Shown piece by piece: positions 33,612 through 45,599 of a DNA stretch of 64,000 nucleotides (the stretch's first letter is position 1; every line of letters starts with the position of its first letter). The position numbers were made by a program, and so were the translations under genes. The stretch is from Coniochaeta sp. PMI_546 (lineage: Eukaryota; Ascomycota; Sordariomycetes; Coniochaetales; Coniochaetaceae), in contig MU271143.1 of assembly GCA_021432605.1 (NCBI GenBank), positions 2,675,277-2,739,276 of the forward strand. The letters run 5' to 3'. Below the pieces are notes generated by a model. It did not search any database. It had not been told where the DNA came from and worked only from the letters and a program-made list of their open reading frames with translations.

Positions 33612-35197
33612 TCAATCCACTTGCATGGTATCGTCGCCATCAAATGCAGGCCCTGCTTCCTCAAGCGGCACTCCTCTGCCACGGCCAGCCAATAGCTCTC
33701 TCCTCACCTCCGGTCCGATAGCCGAGTGTCCATGCGAAAGCAGTAAATCGAGTAAGGCCTCTCGTTGATCTTCCGTGACTGTAGGATCACCGAGTTAGTA
33801 TATATTCGACAGTCGTGTCAAGGTATTGACTTACTGTCATTTCTGTATCGCTGAGCAAATGCCAACAGAGACTGATGCCATATCACCGGCAGAGACTTCA
33901 TGGTAGCGTTTGTTCGAGGTCCCTCGCGCACCGAGGCAGGATCAACCTGCCGGAAGCGAAGGAAGTGGAAGACCAGACTGTCAACAACCTGCCACGGCAG
34001 CGCATAGCCCTTCTCGATCAATGTCTTCAGGAAGATGTTCGTGGCACCGCCTCCCTCTGTACCTTGCGAGACTTCTTGTGCCGCAATATCGCACAGTCCC
34101 TTGATGGCCGCAGCGGAATGTAACACCGGAATAGATACTCGTTGCAGAACGGCCGATATTATTTGTGCTTCGCGAAGTGTGCAGGTTCCGCTTCCCACCA
34201 GGGGGAACAGGATGCCCTTGAACCAGGCCGAGGGCTTGTAAAGTCCCTTCTTGAGAGAGTTGAAGAGGTGAACGTTGAGCTTCTTGGTTTCGTGGATGTC
34301 CTCGCGGACCTTGTCTAGGAGCACCATCTCGAAGAACCGCTGGGCTACTAGGGGCTTTCCCGAGGCAAAGAGTCTGGTTGCGGCATAGACTGCGTTAGGG
34401 CTCCAGCTGTCCGGATTCGTGACCATCAAGATCTCTTCCCAATGGGGAACCGTAGGCAAGATCTTGAAGACTTTTGGTAGAGGTCCGGACTTGTATCGGC
34501 TCAAAATCATGCCAATTCTAGGACTTTGTTAGCCAATGTCGCAGAAGCAAGCGAGCGCTAGGTGGCCGTACTGTGTATACACCTCGATCACCTTCGGCGG
34601 CAGCTCGTAGTCCTCATCGATTGGATCTGCCATGGGCTCCCGGCCACCCATTCCAGCCTCTCTCTCGGCAATCTTCCTCAATATGAGATCGGCCAGGTTT
34701 GTCCCTTGCCCCTCGGCTTGAGCGTCCTCCTTCTCACCCCCGGCTGCCCAGCCGGCAAGAGGGTTGTCGTCAGCCCCTGACGGTAGAAACTTGTTGAATG
34801 TCTCTAGATCGTCCACCTCAATTTCACCGCCATACTCTTCTTGAACCTCATCATCGTCACCGAAGGTCTCGTTCTCGAACTGGTTATCCTCTTCCTCCTC
34901 ATCGTCGAAACCAAACCTCCTGGCGGTGTCAACGTCAAATGCGCTCTTGACTGCGTTGACCGGGTTCTCAGCAGCATTCCGCTGGGCATCCTCTTCGGCT
35001 AGTTCGCGGCCCAGACGCAAGATTTGTTTCGAAGCCTTCGAGTCGACAAAGTTGTCCTTATCCTCATCGTCCCTCTTCTTGCTCTTTGAGGGCTTCAGCT
35101 TTAAGTTGCCGGTCGCAAGGATATCCGCTTCAAGAGGGTTGTGGCGATTGTGCCTACGCCCGTTCCCGGACGAGGTAGGTGTCGTTGCTTTAGGCAT
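33612..35197 (-). CDS. ENP1: Bystin, 40S ribosome assembly factor
   Basis: Exons 35197-34572, 34517-33835 and 33778-33612 encode 491 residues. Bystin/Enp1 is a nucleolar-to-cytosolic factor needed for 18S rRNA maturation and export of pre-40S particles. The N-terminal third is charged and disordered, with a basic RRHNRHNPLEADI start and acidic runs (DDEEEEDN, GDDDEVQEE). The conserved bystin domain starts at about residue 205: KVIEVYTQIGMILSRYKSGPLPKVFKILP in outline, VPHWEEILMVTNPDSWSPNAVYAATRLFAS, AQRFFEMVLLDKVREDI, LNVHLFNSLKKGLYKPSAWFKG, LPLVGSGTCTLREA-type and WQVVDSLVFHFLRF, then PVIWHQSLLAFAQRYRND. The last exon gives ITEDQREALLDLL and the C-terminus. Divergent from HGH1. Confidence 0.96.
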
Positions 35198-35545
35198 GGT
35201 GGTTTGTGATGTACAAGAACAGGGTATCTCTTGTTCAGTCGCAGCTGGTCTCCTCTAAATGTCGGTGGAAAAATTATTGCGGCCTTGGGTTGTCTTATCG
35301 GCTTATCGCTCGACAAGATCGTGCCCCACTATCAGCGATAAATAGGTTCCCCTACAGAATAACCTGACAACGCCCTTTATGAGCTGGTGAAGGGCACAGA
35401 TTTGTTGTTCAGAAACTTAACCCCGCTACTGCCCCTCGAGATAAGATTTTTGAGAACCTTGACAGCTTCAAGCCGCACGCGCCTTGAGCCGTTGCATCAT
35501 TGTCGAAGGAAGCAAAAGTACAAAGCTACAACGATTGTGTTCAAG
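35198..35545. promoter_or_regulatory. Shared divergent promoter of ENP1 and HGH1
   Basis: 348 bp separate the two ATGs. AGCGATAA occurs as an inverted pair (reverse complement at 35303-35310, direct at 35334-35341), close to the PAC element core GCGAT of yeast ribosome-biogenesis genes. GGAAAAATTA near 35267-35276 is similar to the RRPE element core AAAAATT. The motifs are seen; the regulatory reading is by analogy with yeast. Confidence 0.4.
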
Positions 35546-36802
35546 ATGCCGACAGAACTTGAAGAGGTAAGGCAGATCCTGATGCTGATGGGAATTGTAG
35601 CAGTCGTACTAACATTGCTTGAAGCTGGTAGGCTTCATCGCCAATCCAAACCCGCAAATCCGGCAGCTTGCTGTGCAGAACCTGGTGCCATTCTCGCTCG
35701 AGCAGTCTCAAATATTCAAGACTGAGGACCTCAAACCCATAAAACATCTCAAGCTCCTGATTCGCGATCATCCGGTAGGATACGCAACTCCTCTTAACTG
35801 ACGAAGCAAAGCTCGATCTAACAAGGCTGCCGCAGAAAATCGCAGAACATGTCATCACCATCCTCGTTAACCTGTCAGGCGACCGAGAAATACTCGAAAA
35901 CCTCGCAACAGACGACAAGTTTCTTGACGTAGTTCTGTTGCATATAACTGTATGTCACACAGGTGCATGGCATCGCCCGTACTCTCGTGGATTGGTGGCT
36001 GACAAGTACATTGGTGCGGCAGAGCCCCGAGGAACCGAATGCAAACCTATTAGCCATGCTGCTAGCCAACCTTGCAAAATGGGACTCGATCAAAAGAATA
36101 ATAGAAAAGAAACAACCCCCACCGGAAACACTAGGATCCGACGAGCTAGTACTCAATCAGCTCATGGATCTCTTCGTCAAGGGCGCCGACGGCTCCTTCA
36201 ATAAGCACGCGGACTACGACTACCTAGCCTACGTGTTCGCGGACCTGGCCAAGCACGCGGAAATAAGACAGCACTTTATCAGGAGGCAAAACTACGACTC
36301 GGCGGTGCCGCTGACCAAGATCAGGGTCTTTACCGAGCACAAGTCAGACGTCAGGAGGAAAGGCGTGGCTAGCACGATCAAGAACGTGGCGTTCGACGTG
36401 CCGTCGCATCCGTCATTCCTGGCGGAAGACGAGATCAACATCCTGCCATACGTGTTATTGCCCATCATGGGCAATGAGGACTACGACGAGGACGACATGA
36501 TGGCGATGCTCCCAGACTTGCAGCTGCTGCCGCCCGACAAGCAGAGGGATCCGGACCCAAGGATTGTGCAGACGCACGTTGAGACGTTGCTACTATTGAC
36601 TAGTAGTAGGGAAGGTCGCGAGCTGATGCGAGAAGTAAAGGTTTATCCGATCATCCGCGAGACACATCTGCGAGTTGACGATGAGGGCGTTCAAGAAGCC
36701 TGTGAGCGGTTAGTGCAAGTCTTGATGAGGGACGAAGAGGACGAGGCTTCTGGGGCACGTGGAGAGGCGGAGGACGATGACATGAAGATAGTCGAGGTCT
36801 AG
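35546..36802 (+). CDS. HGH1: HGH1 family protein (eEF2 folding cofactor)
   Basis: Four exons (35546-35566, 35625-35774, 35836-35949, 36023-36802) give 354 residues. Hgh1 is an armadillo-repeat protein that links newly made eEF2 to the TRiC and Hsp90 chaperones. Family sequence: a seven-residue first exon (MPTELEE), LVGFIANPNPQIRQLAVQNLVPFS, KLLIRDHP-KIAEHVITILVNLSGDREIL, PEEPNANLLAMLLANLAKWD, then YDYLAYVFADLAKHAEIRQHF and KSDVRRKGVASTIKNVAFD. The C-terminal part has DEINILPYVLLPIMGNEDYDEDDMMAMLPDLQLL in outline and VQTHVETLLLLTSSREGRELMRE. The second intron (35775-35835) is in part open in the downstream frame, so its exact borders are less sure. It ends with an acidic tail. Confidence 0.9.
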
Positions 36803-38440
36803 ATAAGCCATTCAAGCCATCTAGTGTATGTACCACCCTCTATCTTATGTCATCCGTGCAAGTATAGGGCAGTGGGAATTCCCAGCCATTCTGGACGCCA
36901 AGCTACTACGGTCACTTGGCGCAGCTCGCCAAGATACATCAAGCTTTCCAGCCCTGCTGTCCAAGACGGGAGCGCATCGCCAAGACGACATGACGAACGG
37001 CATCTGGCATCCATCTGCGTCATTGGGAATATTTCGCTAACACCTTTCAAATTGAGGCACTAGACCGACAAATTTGACAAACAAGCAGCAATTGACAGCG
37101 GTTGGTAAAGCTGGCGGCGAAAGTGAGTAGGCAGAGCAGAGGACGGGAGAAAAAAAAGCTTCAAACTGCTCCACCAAGAAACAGAACTCGGGAACCCGTG
37201 GCCTCAATGCTTGTTGTCGTTGGCCAGCAGAATCTTCAGGTCAGCCTCGTGGAAGACTGCCTGGCCTGTTTAATCATAAGCTTTTGTGGCTTTGACCAGT
37301 GGGAGAGGTCGAGCAGCAACTTTTCTAGAAATGGCCCTTCGGTAAGCGTCATTGGATGCCGGATCCTTCCCCCGGAAGGGGCAGGCACGACCTCTAAATG
37401 ACTGACCAACCAGAAGGCCAGATGTTGAAACGTGCTTCCATTCTTGCACATTCGTGGGGGAAGATGGACCCTGACAAGCGTTCGTACCCCTGCCGCTCCA
37501 CTCACATGCATTAGACATCCATGTCCCGATCTAGAAGCACTCTGGCACTTCAATCAGATTATACGCATTATACGGCTCATTCCTCACGAGAGAGGCAGGA
37601 GTGGACGACGCTTTCGATGACACTGGGGCCGGTATCCATTCTCTCCCGTCGTCAACGAGGCAAACCCACAACCTAATAGGGCCGTCTTGACATGAAGTCT
37701 TCACACTTGCCAAATGGGTCAGGGTGTCAAGGTTTGGGTTTGGGACCAGATCTGGTCAGATTCACGCTGTTGCTGGCTCACCAAAGGGGACTCGTGAAAG
37801 CAGGCTGGCTCTATACAGATGAAATACCGTTGGACCAACGAGAAGTCTTGTTGGGCTTCGCTTTTGGGTATGTGGCCTTCGCTGCCGCCAATGTCTTCAA
37901 CGGCCTAGGTCCAAGCCTTCAACCTGCCGGTATTGCCGCATCTATCAGCACATGTCCATGGTCGGTGGATAGGTTTATACTAGCTGAACGGAACTGGTGA
38001 CTAGTTAGGTGACTTCGATGTCCAACTTCGGTTCTATTCTCATTCTAACCCACCCTGTGGAACAAATCCACCCACATCCATGCACTTCATCCCGGTCCGC
38101 CAGTCGTCTTGCATGCTTCGAGGGTCGTCTCGGTATCGAAATCCAGGTTGGTGCTGTCAGAGGCGTTGGCTCCTTGGACGGGCGACGCCGACTCGGTACC
38201 ACCGTGTGAGCGTGCAGTCGCCTCCCTCCCGCGTCCAGTTGTAAATAAATTGCGTCCCATCCCCGTTTCTCAGCTCTTGCTGCAGCTACCCTTTGGTCCC
38301 TGTCTCTGTGCCTTCCCTCCCTTGCCACTCAGGTTCACCCTGCTTCTTCTCGTGGTTAAGACTCAGCCGGTGGTTTACCTCGTCTCCTCCATCAAGCAAC
38401 AGACACAAGTCTAGCTAGGAGTCCAGTTGTACCCGTCAAG
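36803..38440. other. Intergenic region upstream of the phosphate transporter
   Basis: 1.6 kb between the HGH1 stop and the transporter ATG. Open frames here (for example 37692-38000) lack family resemblance. I see no CACGTG/CACGTT Pho4 (NUC-1) box in the last 450 bp. Pyrimidine-rich stretches at 38270-38350 look like a leader or promoter. Confidence 0.5.
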
Positions 38441-40375
38441 ATGGCGTCCCCTCAAGCTCCAGCTCCAGCTCCCGTACAGAAGACGTCTGGCGGCAATGCT
38501 GCCTATCACAACTTCCATAATGACTTCGTCCACATCCAGGACCCCAATGAACGCCGGAGACTCGCCCTTGCAGAGATCGACAAGGCGCCCTTTGGATGGT
38601 ACCACATCCGAGCCTGTATGGTCGCTGGTGTCGGTTTCTTCACGGATTCTTACGACATCTTCGCTGTATGAAACACGATCCTCCTATCGCTTTGCTATAG
38701 CCCGGCTCGGTTCGATGCTAATCGATATCTTTATAGGTCTCGCTCTTGACACTCATGCTCGGTATCGTCTATTACCCCGGTGTTGGTACAATGCCCACCA
38801 CCTCAGACACTGCTATCAAGCTGGCCACCTCTGCCGGTACCGTTATCGGCCAGATCACCTTCGGCGCACTCGCGGATCTTATCGGCCGCAAGAGGATGTA
38901 TGGCCTTGAGCTCATCATCATCATCTTCGCGACGCTTGCCCACGCTCTCGCGTCGAGCTCTCCGTCTGTCAATATTATTGGAGTGATCATCTTCTGGCGT
39001 GTTCTCATGGTAAGCCTGCCTTGCTCACCCTATCACAGTAGAGTCTCAAAATACTGAATGATATGACAGGGTATCGGTATTGGAGGTGATTACCCCCTAT
39101 CCAGCATCATCACCTCGGAATTCGCAACGACGAAATGGCGTGGAGCCATGATGGGCTCGGTATTCGCTATGCAGGGTCTAGGGCAGCTGACAGCCGCCTT
39201 CGTCATGCTTTTCGTCACCCTCGGCTTCAAGCAGTCGCTCCTCATGTCCACCAAGCCCGCCAATTGCACAGGTGACTGTGCTCTTGCCGTGGACAAGATG
39301 TGGAGGACTCTCATCGGCTTCGGCGCTGTGCCGGGCTGCATCGCCCTCTACTACCGCCTCACCATCCCCGAGACTCCCCGCTACACCTTTGACGTCGCCC
39401 GTGACGTCGAACGCGCCCAGGACGACGTCAAGGCGTACATCAGTGGGCAGCGCGAGGGCCACCCCGACGAGCTTGCCCGCGTTGCCGCCCTCAAGCAGGC
39501 CGCCGAATCTATGACCGTGCCCAAGGCTAGCTGGGCCGACTTCTTCCGCCACTACTCCCAGCTCAAGAACGCCAAGCTGCTCGCTGGTACCATGCTGTCG
39601 TGGTGCTTCCTCGATATCGCTTACTACGGTCTCTCGCTGAACAACGCCGCCATCTTGGGCGTTATCGGGTACTCGACTTCCGGCGCCACCACGACCTATC
39701 AGTATCTGTTCAATACCGCCGTGGGAAATCTGATCATTGTGCTCGCAGGTGCTGTGCCGGGCTACTGGGTCACTGTTGCCACTGTCGACACACTCGGCCG
39801 GAAGCCCATTCAGCTAGCTGGCTTTGCCATCCTCACGATTCTCTTCATCGTCATGGGCTTTGCGTACAACCACATCTCTTCCAATGGCCTGCTTGCCATC
39901 TACGTGCTCGCCCAATTCTTCTTCAACTTTGGCCCCAACTCGACGACCTTCATCGTTCCTGGCGAATGCTTCCCTACTCGCTACCGCTCTACTTCGCACG
40001 GCCTGTCTGCCGCAGCCGGAAAGGTCCGTCCCTCCCCTGTTTACAGTATATCTGTGAAGTCAAAAAGTCCAATTCATCACTGACACGCAAATCTAGATCG
40101 GTTCTATCATCGGCCAAGGTGCCATCGCCCCTCTCCGCTTCCACGGCGCGACCCAGAAGAACCCCAGCCCGTGGCTTGATCACGTCCTCGAGATCTACGC
40201 CCTGTTCATGCTTCTGGGTGTCTTCAGCACCCTGCTGATCAAGGAGACGAAGCGCAAGACCCTCGAGGAGCTCGCGGACGACGACGACTATGCCGTTACC
40301 GCCCGCTCATCCACTCACGATATCAGCAACGGCGAGGGTGGCGTTCTCGAGAAGAAGTCACCGGAGTCTGTCTAA
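38441..40375 (+). CDS. PHO84: High-affinity inorganic phosphate:H+ symporter (PHO84 type)
   Basis: Four exons (38441-38665, 38737-39009, 39070-40023, 40097-40375) encode 576 residues, close to the usual ~570-590. It is a 12-helix major facilitator protein of the phosphate:proton symporter family in the plasma membrane. Evidence: KAPFGWYHIRACMVAGVGFFTDSYDIF at TM1; GQITFGALADLIGRKRMYG after TM2; the family signature GIGIGGDYPLSSIITSE; TKWRGAMMGSVFAMQGLGQ; WCFLDIAYYGLSLN; VDTLGRKPIQLAGF; FFFNFGPNSTTFIVPGE-CFPTRYR; and SAAAGK-IGSIIGQGA. The central loop (residues ~240-310) is cytosolic and charged, as in PHO84. The acidic, Ser-rich C-terminal tail may be a site of phospho- or ubiquitin control. 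A close sugar porter is unlikely given the GGDYPLS motif. Confidence 0.94.
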
Positions 40376-40650
40376 GCCTGCAGAAGGGCCTTTCCTACTT
40401 GAGCTTGTAACATAATATCATTCGTTAGGTAGCACATACCCTGTCAAGATATGGAAATCATAGTGATTACAGCTATGCTCCTTGGTTTAGATCGCGATAT
40501 AGAGATTGCAGTAATAAGATCCATAATGATACCAGCAACTGTGCTTTTCGCCCTACCCGACGTCGCCAGTGTTGCCCAGCCTTGTCACGGCAGTGCCAAT
40601 TACTTATAACTCACGGCCTGTCCCTAGTGTCGCACATAACGACAACAGAC

Positions 40651-41027
40651 TTAGGAGGCCTCTGCCTTGACATCAACCTTATTCTTATCTGTACTCCGCA
40701 TCAGCAATCCGTTCCAGTAAACCCCCTATAGCTTGTTACAGGGCCATACTCACAAAAAGCAACATGTCCCCCGATCTCCTTGGCCGCCTCTTTGACGTGG
40801 GGATAATACCACGCCGCAGCACTCAACTCGTTCCCGTCAACGACGACGTTGTAGTAGCTCGCCGTGCCCTTCCAAGGGCAGACGGTCGTCAGATCGTTGG
40901 GCGTGAAGTACTCGGACTTGATCGACTCTGGCGGGAAGTACACGTTGCCCTCGACGACCTCCCATTTGTCCGTCTCGGCTATGGTGCGCCCGTTGACCGT
41001 GGCTGTTGCTTTGCCTGAGACTGTCAT
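40651..41027 (-). CDS. DUF427 domain protein
   Basis: Exons 41027-40754 and 40688-40651 encode 103 residues. The whole protein is one DUF427 domain (Pfam family named NTP_transf_9, function unproven), a small beta-barrel found in bacteria and fungi. Family sequence: ATVNGRTIAETDKWEVVEGNVYFPPESI in outline, FTPNDLTTVCPWKGTASYYNVVVDG, AAWYYPHVKEAAKEIGGHVAFYKNKVDV. The second exon supplies the last strand and a short tail; without it the domain would be cut. It has no signal peptide. The role in fungi is unknown. Confidence 0.9.
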
Positions 41028-41717
41028 TTTTTGGTTCCTCGACGGGGCTTGGGTTTCTGATGGTGGTGAGTTTGTCGTTTACTGGAAGTTCGACAAGTAT
41101 AAGTGATAGCCGGGGTAGTGTGAGAAGTGAGGTGAGATTTGAGTGTCAGAGTTGGGGTAAAGGCAACTGCTCTTATAAAGCGGAGAAGGCCTTACTACAT
41201 ACAAAGGGTGTTCTCTATGTAGGCATCATGATTTCAAATGCTGCAATTATTCAGCCGTTAAGCCACCGGATTCCACATGCCATCAACGGCACGGTACAGA
41301 GTACCCAATGTAGGCTTTGACTTGCGATGCTTCACACATTTTCCTTAATGTGGTAAATGATGTTATCCGTATGTCGTTACTGAACACGAGGTACCTTAGG
41401 TAAGGTCAATTTGAGCCATACAAAGGAGGCATATATTTGAACTTCTTTATAATTAAGAATATCAAAACAGCTGCCATGAGAGGTCATGCTAATCCTGTAA
41501 AATCCGCAACCTTAACTCCATGGTCTACTGCACTTCCGTTATCCTATGCAGATGCAGCTAACGTGCCTCGTGGTATGCAGTGAACCAGTATGCACCGGCT
41601 TGAACCGGGACCAACAGAAAAAGGAAAGACAGGCAAACAAAGGGAACGGGAGGGAAACCCAAAGGCACCAAGATCATGACAACGTCTCATGCATCCAGTC
41701 ATTATGCATTCATGAAA
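41028..41717. other. Spacer between DUF427 5' end and channel gene 3' end
   Basis: 690 bp. An inverted repeat ACCTTA-GG-TAAGGT lies at 41393-41406, within the window's recurring TACCTTAG word. AT-rich DNA follows (41425-41470). No gene is recognised. Confidence 0.5.
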
Positions 41718-44700
41718 TCACAAGTTAATGATGTCCACCTCCGAGAAGTCCGGCGGGTTCCGGCCATATAGCACGCGGACCTTGCTGTCCAATGCCGTAC
41801 CCTCGTTGCTGATCCAGATATAGTTGCTGAACTGCCTTGTCCTCAGAATCTCATCATCACTGACCCCGATATCATCACGCGGGATCCACACCGTCGGCCG
41901 GTGCGCACGCAGCGCATAATGCTGAAACGCCTTCTTGACCAGCGCGTCGCGCTCCTCCGGGGTGAGATCCTCGATCTCGTCATTGTAGCCTCCGTACAGC
42001 GCCTCACCCATCGCCCGTTGCGCTTCGAGGTCCTTCTGCCGCTTCTGTCTGCGGAACTGCGTCGCCTGTTTGAGGTTGGCGTCCGCTTTGCCGAAGGTGG
42101 CATGGTGGACGCGCTTCCCGCCGCGGGCTGCCCAGTGGCCGGCGGTCCTTATGCCTCGGGCTGGGTTGAGCTTCTGGAACCGGGACGAGCCGGTCTGTGT
42201 CCTGTCATTCTGCTCCAACTTGCGCAGCTCGATATCGTCACCGTTCTGGGAGCTGCTGTCATGGTTGTTAAGCGTGGCAGCTTCGTCATCTTCTGGCGTA
42301 AGACCGAGGCGGCGGTCCTGGGCGCGCTGGAAGGCTTCGTCGCGGAGGACAGCCTCGTCCTCAAACGTGATGGGAAGATAGCGGAAGAGTGGCCCGAAGG
42401 ACTTGTTGAGGAGGAACTGGTACAGTGCGGTGCAGAGCAAGGCAATAAACATAATTATGGCCTGAGGAACACCCACACTAGAGTCTGCCTCGTCCCTGAT
42501 CAGTGCGAAGAGACCGATGAGGCACAGCTCCATCACATAGAGTCCGGTGAATGTCTGGTTGATGGCCCTGGGGTATAGCACACCGCCGGTGTCTGTCCGG
42601 AACCTAGTCACGTAGAGCATGTTGTAGCGGTGAGCCACCCACATCAAGCTGAAACTGATGATGGCAAACAGGGCGATCAGAGGCGCGATAACTGAGTAGA
42701 TCAAGGCAATGCAGGCAAAGTTCGTGTAGACCGGGAAGAATGACCCCCATTTGACCGTGTTCAGCTGCGTATTTCGCTTCCACTTGCTCCGGGCGGTGTT
42801 GTCCAGTATCCGAGACAACACATACCAAACAATGAGCGTACCGATCTGAAGCAGGGTTCCGGAGCTTGTCGACAGTGCCTGCAGAATCATGTAGGAGAAG
42901 AAGTAATTGGCGGCCTTGGGGAGGTTCTGTGCTGCGGAGAAGAAGTAATTGGCGGCCGTGGAGAGGTTCTGTGCCAGCACTGTAGGAGTATCCGTGATAT
43001 GCTGTCCGAGGTAGGACACGGCTGCCCAGGTGCTGCTTGTGATAGACACGACTAGGAAGACTGTGACGAAGAGAAAGGTGAAGTAATAGACTTGCACAAC
43101 TTCTGCCTTCTGTGCGCCTGTCTTCGCTCCTTGGAAGCTAGCCAGCTTGTCCAGAATGATGGGCACAAGGGCCAGCAGAACTGCAAGCAAGATAGCGGGC
43201 AGGACACCAGCAATAGCCTTGACAGCACTGTAGACAGTCGCGTTGTTTTGGAGGAATCCTAACCAAGAGTATTGTCTGATAAGAGAGTCAATCTGGGAGA
43301 GAGATGCTGTGAAGGCGACAGGGAACGTCCAAAGGACCACCATCCCGACGACCACGGCAAAGACGATAAACTTCCGCGCCCATTCGTCCCACCATTTGAT
43401 GGCCATGTTATCCCAGATGACATCGTCGGGAGAGATTTCGACTATGCGAGGCGACATCCGTTTAGGAACGTGGTGCGTGATCGATTGACAGGCCATGTGA
43501 GCGGCGACCTGGTTGTTGAACTGGATGAAAGCGGAGTTCATCGTTGGATACCGCTCAGGATGCTGCTGGTCTTCTTCAATTTCGGCGTTGAGCCTGGCAA
43601 GCTCAGCGCGGCACCAGTATATAGTATCGACCTTTTTGTTGAGATATGGGAGACCAGGAAGCCAGCCAGGAGTCCAGTCGAAGCGAGCCAGCCTGTGGGT
43701 AGGGCGGTCCTTGGCTTTGACCCATTTCTCCCACTCGGCGCCCTCTTCCTTTATCTCATCATATTCGATTTCGTACGCCTTCGGATACTCCACGTGCTCC
43801 TCCTCATCGTTGCCCATGAAAGGCAAGATTTTCTTCAGTTTTTGCCAAAACGACTTCTTGATTTCCTCGGATTGCTCGAAAGGGTACTCGTCGCCTTCAC
43901 CACCCTGCGGAATAGGTGAAGCATAGGCGCCAGATGGAGGCTTCCAGAATTGCCACCATCTGGTCTCCTCGGTAATGATCATGTCGTCTAAGCTCGTGAA
44001 TTTCCGCGTCGTGTTTCCAAAATATCTCTGTTCTGCGCTATCCTTTGGTGCGGCCGAGTCTGGGGATGTGGTATTTGCGCGGTCGCCTCCAGCAGTCTCA
44101 ACGGTCTCCGTCTTATAGAGGGGACTCTCCGAGGCAAACGATACTTTTGGCTTCTCGTCATAGTCCGAGGTTTGAGCTATCCGTCGTTCGCTCGATAGAG
44201 CGGCAGCCGGCTGACGATTAGTATTATTGACAAACTCAAAACCACCAGTTCGTTCCAGCTCGCCATCAATACCCTTGGTCAGCTCTTTGGCACCTCCGAG
44301 AACGCCTTGGCCGATGTCCCCGACGGCTTGGACACCCTTCTTCAGACCGAAGCCAACTTTGGCGAGCCCAGTGCCTATGACTGGAACCTTGGAAACGAAG
44401 CCAGCATCGCGTTGCTCGCTGGTCTCTTCATCGGCCGACTCGGCACTAACGTTGGCACCACCAAGGTCATCGTGATCCACCTGGTGTATCGCCGCATTGA
44501 CATTGTGCGGCACCTCCTGATCACCGCTGCTAATACCCCCGGGGCCTTGAGCACGTAGCTTGGCGTTTTCGTCTTCCTGTTTGTCCCTTTGCGCCCGTTC
44601 GGCCTTGCTCATCGTCCTCAGTCGGTGCTCTTTGCGTGCCTTCTTCTCCGCAGCCTCTCGAGCTTTAAGCTGGTTCTTCTTCGCTGCCCGAATGAGGTCA

Positions 44701-45599
44701 CTCTCAGCGGATTCCAACTTCTTATGCACGTCATCCCGTTTGTGAATCTTTTCGAGTAGCTTCGTGAAGTCCCGTGTGAGCCAGATATTTCTAATACCGC
44801 CGGGAAACACATCGAACAACCCTCGCAACGCTTCTTCGGTGTACCACTTTCCAGGAATGGAGCTGACGAGGACCGTGTTGGCGGATGCCCTAAGCCGATG
44901 CTCGGCGCTAGTAAGGTAGTCCTGCCTGACCTTGATGTACACCCTCAGCTCGTAGAAGAAGACATAGCAGACCCAGACAATGACACAGAGAGCCAATATC
45001 AGGTGTGCCCACCGTCGTCGCTGATGTTGTGGGGAGAGATTGCCCCATGCAAGCGTGTCCAAGCCCGTGATTTGCGTACTACTGGTATCGGTGGTGTTGC
45101 TAAGAACAGTTCGTCCGATGCCGCCAACAAAGTTTATGGGAATCAGGATAGGGATGACAACCAAAGCTATTGGGATGAAGATGACCAAGAGGGTCTGCAG
45201 GTATCTCAAGAAGAAGTAGGCATCCAGTCCGCACTTCTTGATGATTTCTCGATCTTTGAACTTCATAAGCGCAAAGATCAAGCCCCAAGGACTGCTCGGT
45301 GGTGGTTCTGTTCGTTCGCGTTCGGGCACAAGGAATGTTTTTGGTTTACTGTATGGCACGGCGTCAGTATTGCGCACTCGACAGCATAGTGAAGGTCAAC
45401 ACAGAGGGAAAACATACAAGATACGGGCCAATTTGTTCCTGAGGAGGAGAAAGGCAATGATTTGCACAGCAAAGACGACCAGCGAAGTCGCCAGTGCAGT
45501 GAGGAAGGCGACCAGGCTGATGCCCGTCAAAGCCTGGGCGGAGCCAGTGCCATCGGCACTGGTTTCTGTTGGGAGTGCGGCGCTCGTAGTTGCGGACAT
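41718..45599 (-). CDS. OSCA/TMEM63/CSC1-family ion channel or scramblase-like membrane protein
   Basis: Exons 45599-45418 and 45348-41718 encode 1270 residues, long for the family (~850-1000 in fungi). It belongs to the RSN1/PHM7/OSCA group, osmo- or mechanosensitive cation channels of the plasma membrane. Layout: an N-terminal helix at residues ~24-52; then FKPKTFLVPERERT and further helices (LLVIFIPIALVVIPILIPINF; LILALCVIVWVCYVFFYELRVY). A long cytosolic loop with RRM-like PHM7 sequence follows (HTVLVSSIPGKW-type, SAFIQFNNQVAAHMACQ). The RSN1 seven-helix block is residues ~690-1010, with TFPVAFTASLSQID, YSWLGFLQ and WGSFFPVYTNFACIALIYSVIAPL in outline. A low-complexity insert of ~250 residues lies in the loop. 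At 42894-42977 a 42-bp unit is tandemly doubled, repeating AANYFFS. Confidence 0.92.
42894..42977 (-). repeat. 42-bp in-frame tandem duplication inside the channel gene
   Basis: Two adjacent 42-bp units (42894-42935 and 42936-42977) are alike at about 37 of 42 positions. They encode two near copies of a 14-residue motif, NLSTAANYFFSAAQ then NLPKAANYFFSYMI, at about residues 852-879. The second peptide copy is the one that matches the family's conserved helix start. Confidence 0.9.

Noticed and set aside
35775-35835. The second HGH1 intron read as coding, since 13 codons before exon 3 are open in its frame.
   Set aside because: Upstream frame differs and a TAG precedes the open part; a GTAGGA…CGCAG intron gives a clean joint at a complete codon. 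Some doubt remains about the exact borders.
37692-38000. 103-codon frame upstream of the phosphate transporter.
   Set aside because: No homology recognised, no splice continuity and composition like the spacer; likely accidental.
41901-43919. Antisense frames of 215-225 codons opposite the channel gene.
   Set aside because: They are shadows of the well-supported channel exon; no family match.
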